A stretch of DNA of 15,228 nucleotides from Chloroflexota bacterium (GTDB taxonomy: Bacteria; Chloroflexota; Anaerolineae; Anaerolineales; E44-bin32). The notes beneath the pieces are model-generated. The model ran no database searches. It was not told the origin of the DNA and saw only the letters and a list, made by a program, of their open reading frames with translations. Location: positions 1 to 15,228 of the forward strand of contig JAPLGR010000095.1 in assembly GCA_026390045.1 (NCBI GenBank), in the 5' to 3' direction. Positions 6,745 through 13,474 of the stretch are shown piece by piece. How positions within the stretch are numbered: the first letter of the stretch is position 1; every line of letters starts with the position of its first letter. A program made the translations under genes and the position numbers.

Positions 6745-8019
6745 CTACTGACCGGCCTGCAGGTTGCGCAGCAGCTCGTGGTAGCCCTCCGCATCCGGAG
6801 GGTCCAGTGAGAGGATGGTCTGGATCGTGCGGGCAGCGGCCTCGGCCTGACCGGCATCGAGCTGGATCTCGCCGAGGGCGTCATACTGAGCGATGGCATC
6901 CGCCTTGCGGCCGGCGGCGCGATAGGCATCGGCCAGCCGCGAGTGCAGTGCCTGCTTGCCGGGATGCTCGCGGGCCGTCTCTTCCAGCAGGTCCAGCGCA
7001 TCCGAACTGCGGTTGGCTTGGACCAGGAGCTCCAGGTAGCTGTCGAGCTCCTTCGCGGCCTGCTCCTCCTGGCCGAGACGCAGATTGAGGTCGATCACGC
7101 TGTGACGCGCCTTGTCGTCGGCGGGGTCAAGCTTCTGCACCTGTTCGTAGACCCGCAGGGCGCGGCGCCAATCGAGGCGCGACAGGTCGATGTCGCCCAT
7201 CTGGTGCAGGATTTCCACCGATCGGCGGCGGTCGACCTTCGCGCTGGCGGCCAGCTCGCGTGCCTTCTCCAGCGTCTTGCGCGCCTCGTCGATTTCCGCC
7301 ATCTGCTTGTACAGCTCGGAGAGCTCAAGATACTCGTGGAGCGCCTCATCGAGCCGATCCTGCTGGGTGAGCAGATCGATCAGACGCAGCCGGATGGGAA
7401 TGTCCACCGGCGAGTGGGTCAGGATCGTCTGGAAGATCTCGATCGATTGGGAGCCGTCGCCGCGGATGATGGCGGTCTCGGCAATCACGCGCAGCTTCTC
7501 GATCGCCGCCTCGGTGCGGCCAGCCTTGAGCATGATGTCCGCCATGCGTTGATGGAGCGGAAGGTAGGTGGGGGCGGCTTGCAAGGCGAGCATGGCCTCT
7601 TCGGACGCCGAGGATAGGAAGCCCTCGTCCATCAGCTCGTCGATCCGGGACATCGACTGGATGATGCGGTCAGTCCCGCCGCCGACCAAGAAGTCGTAGA
7701 GCGGCCGGGGAGCTTCGCCCTTCAGTGTTGACTGCTGACGCGCCTTGCGCAGCCGCTTGAACCACTCCGGGCCGGTCAGAAAACTCAGTGTGTTCTCGAC
7801 GATCTGCTTCAGAGTTTGGGTGTCGTTGACGTTCTGCGAGGCCTCGATCGTGCTGTACATCTGCTTGAGGCGGGACGACTGGCTTGCGTCCACCGACAGG
7901 GAATCGGCCTTCTCCAGCGCCTGGAGCAGGAGGCGCGCAGCCTCGGGAAGCTCGCCCTTGTCGTATGCGATCCGACCCAACGCTAGGTTCGCGCCCAGCG
8001 ACAGCGCTGGATCCCCCAC
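6745..8019 (-). CDS. TPR-repeat protein, C-terminal part of a frameshifted gene
   Basis: This frame encodes a long run of helix-turn-helix TPR units, such as LGANLALGRIAYDKGELPEA, LPLHQRMADIMLKAGRTEAA and LRVYEQVQKLDPADDKARHS. It ends in an ordinary TPR block (HSRLADAYRAAGRKADAIAQ) and AGQ. The GTG at 8019 is only the first start-like codon. TPR sequence in the same frame continues upstream to about 8202 (THRYLAQAIDLQ, AAHYNLGLLYRELGDIEGA), where it meets the frame of the N-terminal part. The two parts are therefore one gene of about 747 residues broken by a single extra base. There is no signal peptide or membrane segment, so a cytosolic scaffold is likely. Its partner is unknown. It precedes cdaA by 25 bp, but sequence alone does not show a role in c-di-AMP signalling. 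Confidence 0.85.
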   Translation of the reverse strand: MGDPALSLGANLALGRIAYDKGELPEAARLLLQALEKADSLSVDASQSSRLKQMYSTIEASQNVNDTQTLKQIVENTLSFLTGPEWFKRLRKARQQSTLKGEAPRPLYDFLVGGGTDRIIQSMSRIDELMDEGFLSSASEEAMLALQAAPTYLPLHQRMADIMLKAGRTEAAIEKLRVIAETAIIRGDGSQSIEIFQTILTHSPVDIPIRLRLIDLLTQQDRLDEALHEYLELSELYKQMAEIDEARKTLEKARELAASAKVDRRRSVEILHQMGDIDLSRLDWRRALRVYEQVQKLDPADDKARHSVIDLNLRLGQEEQAAKELDSYLELLVQANRSSDALDLLEETAREHPGKQALHSRLADAYRAAGRKADAIAQYDALGEIQLDAGQAEAAARTIQTILSLDPPDAEGYHELLRNLQAGQ

Positions 8020-8989
8020 GGCGAAGATCAGGTGCTTGCGGGCGCCTTCGATGTCGCCGAGCTCGCGGTACAGCAGCCCGAGGTTGTAGTGGGCGGCCGG
8101 ATGGTTCAGGCCGGCGTCGATCGCCCGGGCGAGATCCTTGGCTGCCTGCGTGGTGTGCGCGTGGGTCTGCAGGTCGATGGCCTGAGCGAGATAGCGGTGC
8201 GTCCGGCTCGTCGAACAGCATGCCGGCCAGGATGGTCAGCGCGTGGCGCTGGGCCGTGACCTCAGGGTCAGCGGCCTCATCCGGCTCCTCTTGGGGCTCT
8301 GGCCCTGCAGGCTTCGCCTCGGACTGAATGAACTGCTGAACCTGCGCCATGCGCAGGGGAGCGGTCGCGCCGTGGGGTTGGACCGGTGGGGGCAGGGCTT
8401 TGCCCTCGCGCAGGACGCGCAGTGCGGCCGTCGCCTCCGGCTCGCCTGGCACCAGGGTTAGCGCCCGCTGGGCCGCCTCAATTGCCCGGTCGGTCCGGCC
8501 GAGCTTTTGCAGCACCGACGCCACGGCCAGGTACTCGCGCACGGCCTCCTTCGGTCGGCCCAGGCGTTCATAGGTCAATGCCAGTCGCGATCGGGTCGCC
8601 AGGTTTTCTGGCTGAAGGCGGGCGATGTGATTCCAGTTGTCGAGCGCCTTGTCGACGTTGCGCTGACGGGTGTAAAGATCGGACGCTCGATCGCGCAGCT
8701 CGAGCGCCTCCTTGAGCTGGCCGAGGCGCTCGTGCAGCTCGGCCATTTTCTCGATCGGGATGGCATCTTCGGGGGCAACCTGCGCTGCGCGCCGGTAGGT
8801 GGCGAGCGACTCCTTCAGCTCGCCGAGCTCGAGCAACGCCAGGGCCAGGCTGTTCAGGGCAGTGGGATGGTCTGGGAACTCGGCCAGCGCCTTGCGGTAG
8901 TACTCGACGGCCTTCGCCCACTGCAGGTCCCAAACCGCCGAATGGCCGAGGCGCATCGATTCATCGAACAGATCCTGGCGTCCGGTCAT
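7670..8989 (-). CDS. TPR-repeat protein, N-terminal part of a frameshifted gene
   Basis: The ATG at 8989 opens a TPR protein: WAKAVEYYRKALAEFPDHPT, LALALLELGELKESLATYRR, IEKMAELHERLGQLKEALEL and LALTYERLGRPKEAVREYLA. An acidic linker (EPQEEPDEAADPE) and HALTILAGMLFDEP follow. Only the first 260 or so residues (8989 to about 8205) are authentic. Beyond that the frame turns into Arg/Pro/Gly-rich shadow sequence down to a stop at 7670, while the TPR pattern resumes in the next frame. Removing one base between 8235 and 8194 restores a continuous protein. An extended -10 lies at 9021-9029, and GGTGA, about 10 nt before the ATG, is a possible ribosome site inside a hairpin loop. The gene heads the TPR-cdaA-ybbR-der group. 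Confidence 0.8.
   Translation of the reverse strand: MTGRQDLFDESMRLGHSAVWDLQWAKAVEYYRKALAEFPDHPTALNSLALALLELGELKESLATYRRAAQVAPEDAIPIEKMAELHERLGQLKEALELRDRASDLYTRQRNVDKALDNWNHIARLQPENLATRSRLALTYERLGRPKEAVREYLAVASVLQKLGRTDRAIEAAQRALTLVPGEPEATAALRVLREGKALPPPVQPHGATAPLRMAQVQQFIQSEAKPAGPEPQEEPDEAADPEVTAQRHALTILAGMLFDEPDAPLSRSGHRPADPRAHHAGSQGSRPGDRRRPEPSGRPLQPRAAVPRARRHRRRPQAPDLRRGGSSAVAGREPSVGSDRIRQGRASRGCAPPAPGAGEGRFPVGGRKPVVPPQADVQHDRGLAERQRHPNSEADRREHTEFSDRPGVVQAAAQGASAVNTEGRSSPAALRLLGRRRD
8194..8235 (-). other. Frameshift site in the TPR gene
   Basis: The N-terminal frame makes sense up to DEP (about 8205), and the downstream frame makes sense from HRYLAQAID on. The downstream frame has a TGA at 8238-8236, so the shift must lie inside this interval. 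Deleting one G from CCGG (8203-8206) or the G at 8200 joins them as DEPTHRYLAQ or DEPDHRYLAQ. This is a sequencing error, a real mutation or, less likely, recoding. Confidence 0.75.
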
Positions 8990-8994
8990 GGCGC

Positions 8995-9020
8995 GCGGTT
9001 CACCGCAGGAATGTGCGGCG
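8995..9020 (-). promoter_or_regulatory. Two mutually exclusive hairpins in the TPR-gene leader
   Basis: On the minus strand CGCCGCA (9020-9014) can pair with TGCGGTG (9007-9001), a 7-bp stem with one G-T pair. Alternatively GCGG (9006-9003) can pair with CCGC (8998-8995) around a TGAA loop. Both use the same GCGG, and the possible ribosome site GGTGA is sequestered in either fold. Confidence 0.3.
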
Positions 9021-9029
9021 AGTATAGCA
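9021..9029 (-). promoter_or_regulatory. Extended -10 element upstream of the TPR-cdaA-ybbR-der group
   Basis: The minus strand reads TGCTATACT (TGnTATACT), 31 nt before the TPR-gene ATG and inside the 72-bp gap after polA. There is no convincing -35. Confidence 0.5.
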
Positions 9030-9061
9030 TGATTCGACGGCCGACCCGCTCGGGACGCAGG

Positions 9062-11845
9062 TCAGCGCCTCGGCGGCTGCATCTCCGCCCAATTTGCTCC
9101 GACTTTGGCGTCCGTCTTGAGCGGCACGCGCAAGGCCATGGGTCCCTGCATCACCTGCTGCACGACCGCAATCGTGGCATCAAGCTGCTCCTTGGGGACC
9201 TCAAAGACCAGCTCGTCGTGCACCTGGAGCAGCATGCGGGCGCGCAGGCCGGCCTGCGTGAGCGCCTGTGGCAGGCGGATCATGGCCAGCTTGATGATGT
9301 CGGCGGCGGTCCCCTGGATCGGAGCGTTGACCGCCTCTCGTTCCGCCCGACTTCGTGCCGCGTCCGGCACCGCCTGAGCGCCCTTCATCAGCTGCGGGAA
9401 GTAGCGGCGGCGGCCGAGCAGTGTCTCCACGTAGCCTCGTTCAGCGGCCAGCCGGCGCGTCTCGTCGAGGTAGCGGCGCACACCCGGGAAACGCTCGAAG
9501 TAGACGCGCACGAACGTCTCGGCCTCCGCGAGCGTCAGGTCCGTCGACCGCGTCAGCCCGAAGGGACTCATGCCGTAGATCAGCCCGAAGTTGACGGCCT
9601 TGGCATGCCGGCGCATCTCGGGTGTCACCGAGGCCTGGGGCACCCCGAAGACCGCTGCGGCGGTGGCGGCATGGATGTCCTGGTCCTCATGGAAGGCGCG
9701 CATCATCGCCTGGTCTTCTGAGACGTGGGCGACGATGCGCAGTTCGATCTGGGAGTAGTCAACGCTGAGCAATACGTGGCCGGGCGCGGCGATGAAGGCG
9801 CGCCGGATCTGCCGGCCGAGTTCGGTGCGGATGGGGATGTTCTGCAGATTGGGGTTGGAGGAGGCAAGGCGGCCGGTCACCGCCCCGGTCTGGGAGAAGG
9901 AAGTGTGCACGCGGCCGGTGTCAGGATTGATCTGCGCCGGCAGCGCGTCGGTGTACGTGGATCGCAGCTTGGAGAGCTCACGGTGCTCGAGGATCTTGTC
10001 GACCACCGGATGCGCGTGGCGGAGCTCCTCCAGCACGGAAGCGGCAGTGGAGAAGTGGCCGCTGCTGGTCTTGCGCGTCCGGTCCGGAGGTGCAAGACCC
10101 AGCTCGCCGAACAGCACGGCTGCCAACTGCTGTGTGGAATTGAGATTGAAGGGATGCCCCACCTGGCGCGTGATCTCGCCCTCCAGCTCCTGAATGCGTG
10201 TGGCCAGAGTGAGGGACAGCTCGTGCAGGAATGTCAGGTCGAGCCCAACTCCTGCGGCCTCCATCGCCGCCAGCACGGCCACCAGCGGCATCTCGAGGTC
10301 GCGGAAGAGCGATCCATGCTGCTTGCTCTCCAACTCCGCTTCCAGCAGCGGCTTGAGGCGCAGGCAGACCTCAGCGTCGGCCGCGGCGTAGGGCGCGACG
10401 TCTGCGATGGGGACCTCAGCCATGGACCGCTGAGGGCGTCCCGTACCGATCAACTCCTGAATGTGGGTCATCTCCAGCCCGAGGCGCACGAAGGCCAGGT
10501 CCTTGAGCCCCAGGTTGCGGGACGACGGATCGCAAAGCCACTCGGCCAGCATGGTGTCGAATCCGAGCGGCGCGAACTCCAATCCGTAGCGGGCGAGCAC
10601 CATCAGGTCGTACTTGAGGTTGTGCCCCACTTTCGGTTTCGATCCATCGGTGAGCGGCCGACGCAAGGCGTCCAGGACCGACTCGAGGGGAAGCTGTGGT
10701 GCGCCGGCAAGGTGGGGGAGATGGCCGACGGGCAGGTAGTAGCCCTCGCCGGGCTCAACCGCGAGCGATATCCCCACCAGCTCCGCGCGCATGGCATCGG
10801 TGCTGGTGGTCTCAACGTCCACCGCGATCTCACCGGCGTCCTTCAGGCGCGCTGCCAGCAATTCGAGTCCGGCGCGGTCGTTGATGATGTGGGAGAAACC
10901 CGCGGGCTGGGCGGGAGCCGACGGCGTAGCGAAGAGCGTCATCTGGCGCGCGGTCCCTTCCGCTTCTGGCGCGACGCGCGGCAGGAGCGAACGGAACTCG
11001 AGCTCTCGGAAGAGCTTCACAACGCGCGCCCGGTCGTACTCCTGTGCGCGGCAGGCCTCCAGGTCGAACTCAAGCGGGACCTCAAGCTCGATCGTGGACA
11101 ACCTACGGCTGAGGTAGGCGCTCTCGCGACCGGAGTCCAGCTTGGTACGGAATCTCTCCGGGATCTCGTCGAGGTGCTGGTAGATCGCCTCCAGCGAGCC
11201 ATACTGCTGGATCAGCGAGACGGCAGTCTTCTCGCCGATCCCCTTCACCCCCGGGATGTTGTCGCTTGTGTCGCCGACCAGGGCCTTGTAGTCGACCAGT
11301 TGGCCGGGCGCGACGCCGAACTTGTCGACGACAGCTTGCGGCCCGTACTCGATGGCCTCCGACAGCTTCTGTCCGGCAAGTTCGACGTGGACCGAGTCGT
11401 CGACCAATTGCAGCAGGTCGCGGTCGCCGCTCAGGATGACGACGCGCACGCCCTGTTCGGAAGCGCGCCGCGCCACCGTGCCCAGCACGTCGTCGGCCTC
11501 AAAGCCTTCGGCTTCCAGGATCGGGATTCCGAACGCCAGCACGACCTGGCGGATGCGGTCGAGCTGAAGGCGCAGGTCATCCGGCATCTTGTCGCGCGTT
11601 GCCTTGTACTCTGGATACAGATCATCGCGGAAGGTGCGGCCTGTATCGAATGAGACGGCGAGGTATTCCGGGGCCTGCTGCTCAAGCAGGCGCAGCAGGA
11701 TGGAGATGAAACCGTAGACGCCGGCGGTTGGTTCCCCGGCCTTGGTGAGCCAGCGGGTTCCGTCGCCGGCGCGCGTCAGGGCGAAGTAGGCGCGATAGGC
11801 GAGCGCGTGACCGTCGATCAGGAACAGGCGCGGGGTGTCTGGCAT
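9062..11845 (-). CDS. polA: DNA polymerase I
   Basis: A 927-residue three-domain repair and replication polymerase. The 5' nuclease domain (1-290) shows LIDGHALAYR, EADDVLG, SGDRDL and GDTSDNIPGVKGIGEKTA. The 3'-5' proofreading domain (about 315-505) keeps its metal ligands: Asp343/Glu345 in DVET, Asp413 in HNLKYD, and Tyr486/Asp490 in YAAAD, unlike Taq-type enzymes where these are lost. The polymerase domain has TGRLASSNPNLQNIP (658-671), motif A DYSQIELR (696-703), motif B RRHAKAVNFGLIYG (745-758) and motif C HDE (876-878). The ATG at 11845 is chosen because AGGAGG lies 5 nt upstream and MPDTPRLFLIDG is the normal N-terminus. The frame is open to 11950, but that 35-residue extension overlaps the upstream gene and its promoter. 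An extended -10 lies at 11880-11888. Confidence 0.98.
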   Translation of the reverse strand: MPDTPRLFLIDGHALAYRAYFALTRAGDGTRWLTKAGEPTAGVYGFISILLRLLEQQAPEYLAVSFDTGRTFRDDLYPEYKATRDKMPDDLRLQLDRIRQVVLAFGIPILEAEGFEADDVLGTVARRASEQGVRVVILSGDRDLLQLVDDSVHVELAGQKLSEAIEYGPQAVVDKFGVAPGQLVDYKALVGDTSDNIPGVKGIGEKTAVSLIQQYGSLEAIYQHLDEIPERFRTKLDSGRESAYLSRRLSTIELEVPLEFDLEACRAQEYDRARVVKLFRELEFRSLLPRVAPEAEGTARQMTLFATPSAPAQPAGFSHIINDRAGLELLAARLKDAGEIAVDVETTSTDAMRAELVGISLAVEPGEGYYLPVGHLPHLAGAPQLPLESVLDALRRPLTDGSKPKVGHNLKYDLMVLARYGLEFAPLGFDTMLAEWLCDPSSRNLGLKDLAFVRLGLEMTHIQELIGTGRPQRSMAEVPIADVAPYAAADAEVCLRLKPLLEAELESKQHGSLFRDLEMPLVAVLAAMEAAGVGLDLTFLHELSLTLATRIQELEGEITRQVGHPFNLNSTQQLAAVLFGELGLAPPDRTRKTSSGHFSTAASVLEELRHAHPVVDKILEHRELSKLRSTYTDALPAQINPDTGRVHTSFSQTGAVTGRLASSNPNLQNIPIRTELGRQIRRAFIAAPGHVLLSVDYSQIELRIVAHVSEDQAMMRAFHEDQDIHAATAAAVFGVPQASVTPEMRRHAKAVNFGLIYGMSPFGLTRSTDLTLAEAETFVRVYFERFPGVRRYLDETRRLAAERGYVETLLGRRRYFPQLMKGAQAVPDAARSRAEREAVNAPIQGTAADIIKLAMIRLPQALTQAGLRARMLLQVHDELVFEVPKEQLDATIAVVQQVMQGPMALRVPLKTDAKVGANWAEMQPPRR

Positions 11846-11856
11846 CGGCACCTCCT

Positions 11857-11869
11857 CCCGCAGGGCGGG
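11857..11869 (-). promoter_or_regulatory. Small hairpin beside the polA ribosome site
   Basis: The minus strand reads CCCGC-CCT-GCGGG, a perfect 5-bp GC stem with a 3-nt loop, directly before the AGGAGG of polA. It may influence ribosome access; GC-rich chance pairing is also possible. Confidence 0.3.
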
Positions 11870-11879
11870 GGCGAAAGCG

Positions 11880-11897
11880 ATTGTAGCACCCGGGGTG
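11880..11897 (-). promoter_or_regulatory. polA extended -10 with overlapping palindrome
   Basis: The minus strand reads CACCCCGGGTG, an 11-base inverted repeat with one central base (11897-11887). Its last two bases begin the extended -10 TGCTACAAT (11888-11880). The -10 is 34 nt before the polA ATG. The one-base centre makes a hairpin unlikely and a protein-binding operator more plausible. Confidence 0.45.
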
Positions 11898-11900
11898 TGT

Positions 11901-13403
11901 CTACTGTGCGGCGGATCGGGGGAGGCCGGGGCCGCGCGTCTCGCGCACAAACTCCGTGATGCGTTGCGAGGATGGCGGCTCGCCGGACATTAGCAGGTAG
12001 CGCGATGTCCAGAAGCGCCCGGATGCCGCGGCGGCCGCTTGGCTGGGGTAAGTCGCTGCGATGCGGCGGCTCAACTCCTGGCGCATGCGGTGGGCAGCCG
12101 TGGGCGGCGACGCGCTGGGCGGCAGCTCGATCGTCATGCACAACGCGTCAGGACGGACCTGGATATCAATGGGCTTGAAGTCCAGCGCACCGCAGATCTC
12201 CTTCGTCCAGTTGACCAGCGTGGAGGCCAATGAAGACTGAAGAGCGAGCGCCGGGTCGCGCGGGACGTAGACCAGCGAGATGCGAGTGCGCGCGGCCGCA
12301 ACAGCTGGCAAGGGGCCCGTGTGCCGTGTGCGCGGAGCGTCGGGCGGCGGAGCGGGTGGGAGGTGGCGCGCCGGAGTGCGCGGGGCTTTGGGGATTGCGG
12401 CATCACGGATCGAATGAACCACCGGCAGCGGGGCACCACCCGGTAGCCAATCCCCGGGGAGGGCAGCTTGGCGTGGGTCTGGTGCGGCCCGCGGTGGCGG
12501 CGGTGGCACTTCGGGGCGTGCATCCAGGAAGGGTAGGTTGATACGTGCCGAGGGCTGCGGCACCCAGTCGTGGGGAAGACGAATGACCTCATCCGCGGCC
12601 ATCGGTTTCACACTTGCGCGCGAGGGTGTTCCTGCGGGTGCAGAGGGCTGCGAGAGCATATCGGCCAGCCGCTCAGCCTGCCGGCGGACGGAGCCGAAGG
12701 GAACCCTGGCCGGATACAGGACGGCGAGAAGGTAGTCGTCCGCCAGAGACAGGCAGTAGAGAAGGAAGGCATCGACGGCGCCGGAGAACCGCACGTAGCG
12801 CGCCACGGCGCCGGGAGTATCCGGCCGGATGCCGTACTCCTGGATCCTCGCTACGACCTGCTCAACGTGAGGCTGCGGCATGGGTCCGGCATGCACCCAG
12901 CGGCGGCCGTCGCGCGTGAGCAGGACCAGGTAGGCGCCTGAGTCGCGTGCCCCGCGCGCGACAAGGCGCGCCGCTTCGGCCGCGCTCCCCAAGCGGTGCG
13001 CAGGGCCCTGGATCCGCGCCGCAGCGGCCTCGTCCGGCGAGAGCTGGAGCGCGCTGATCATCTGACGGATCTTCGCCATCAGGTCAGGCAAGTAGAAGGG
13101 TTTCGGCAGGGAGGCGTGGATTCCGAGCGGCTCTGCCGTCAAGGCTCCTGGGTTGGCAGACAGGGCGAGCACCAGCATCCCCGGCTGCAGGCTTCTCAGC
13201 CGGCGTACCAAATCGGACTCGCGCAGGTCCGGCATGTCCAGGTCGACGATCGCCAGCCGATACTCGCTCGCGCGTGCTGCGGCCAGGGCTTCGCTGGAAT
13301 TGGCCGCCAATCCGACGCGGCAAGCGTACTCCTTCTCCAGCGATTGCTGGACCAGGGCAGCCAGCTCAGGATCAGGATCGACGACCAGCACGGGAAGGGC
13401 CAC
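11901..13403 (-). CDS. Response-regulator-like protein with roadblock-like and inactive IS200-type transposase domains
   Basis: A 500-residue protein. Residues 1-115 form a receiver domain: Asp9, phosphoacceptor Asp54 in IVDLDMP, Ser82 and Lys101 in LPKPF. Residues 136-250 resemble a roadblock/LC7 domain (SGAYLVLLTRDGRRWVHAG, then DAFLLYCLSLADDYLLAVLY and SVRRQAERLADML). Residues 251-370 are a Pro/Ala-rich linker. Residues 371-490 align in order with the Y1 transposase of IS200 (TnpA): VRPDALCMTIELPP matches the block around the HUH motif (ADHIHMLLEIPP in IS200), then PPTAAHRMRQELSRRIAATYP, FWTSRYL (464-470) and ITEFVRE. The HUH histidines are replaced by Ala420 and Cys422 and the nucleophilic tyrosine by Phe485, so it cannot be an active transposase. 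It may bind DNA hairpins or serve in dimerisation; that is inference. The GTG at 13403 is 7 nt after a -10 and lacks a ribosome site. Confidence 0.9.
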   Translation of the reverse strand: MALPVLVVDPDPELAALVQQSLEKEYACRVGLAANSSEALAAARASEYRLAIVDLDMPDLRESDLVRRLRSLQPGMLVLALSANPGALTAEPLGIHASLPKPFYLPDLMAKIRQMISALQLSPDEAAAARIQGPAHRLGSAAEAARLVARGARDSGAYLVLLTRDGRRWVHAGPMPQPHVEQVVARIQEYGIRPDTPGAVARYVRFSGAVDAFLLYCLSLADDYLLAVLYPARVPFGSVRRQAERLADMLSQPSAPAGTPSRASVKPMAADEVIRLPHDWVPQPSARINLPFLDARPEVPPPPPRAAPDPRQAALPGDWLPGGAPLPVVHSIRDAAIPKAPRTPARHLPPAPPPDAPRTRHTGPLPAVAAARTRISLVYVPRDPALALQSSLASTLVNWTKEICGALDFKPIDIQVRPDALCMTIELPPSASPPTAAHRMRQELSRRIAATYPSQAAAAASGRFWTSRYLLMSGEPPSSQRITEFVRETRGPGLPRSAAQ

Positions 13404-13410
13404 GGAATCG

Positions 13411-13419
13411 ACTCTAGCA
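13411..13419 (-). promoter_or_regulatory. Extended -10 giving a probable leaderless transcript
   Basis: The minus strand reads TGCTAGAGT, and its last base is 7 nt before the GTG at 13403. The usual -10 to start-site distance would place +1 on or next to the start codon. No Shine-Dalgarno is visible. The upstream GTGTGCTA is shared with the deoC promoter. Confidence 0.45.
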
Positions 13420-13455
13420 CACTTCGATGAACGGGGGCCTTTGCCTGCTACCTCG

Positions 13456-13474
13456 CCGGAGGCGTGGGCCTCGG
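13456..13474 (-). terminator. GC-rich hairpin directly after the lipoprotein gene
   Basis: The minus strand reads CCGAGGC-CCAC-GCCTCCGG, a 7-bp stem with one bulged C and a 4-nt loop, starting right after the TAG stop at 13475. It has no U-run, so termination is possible but not certain. Confidence 0.4.

Noticed and set aside
6720..7001. Upstream extension of cdaA to 7001
   Set aside because: It overlaps the TPR gene over most of its length, adds about 94 Arg/Pro/Ser-rich residues foreign to CdaA, and the GTG at 6719 fits the family length.
8507..9721. 404-codon open frame on the plus strand crossing the polA-TPR gap
   Set aside because: It is antisense to two genes and spans a promoter region; the composition is shadow-like.
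9725..11653. 642-codon open frame on the plus strand
   Set aside because: It lies wholly opposite polA, whose motifs are unambiguous. The antisense frame is open because of GC-biased codon use and shows no domain or ribosome site.
11846..11950. 35-residue N-terminal extension of polA
   Set aside because: It covers the promoter, a hairpin and the end of the upstream gene, whereas a strong AGGAGG precedes the ATG at 11845.
11901..13403. Interpretation as an IS200-type mobile element
   Set aside because: Catalytic residues are missing, no terminal hairpins or accessory genes flank it, and it is fused in frame to a receiver domain.
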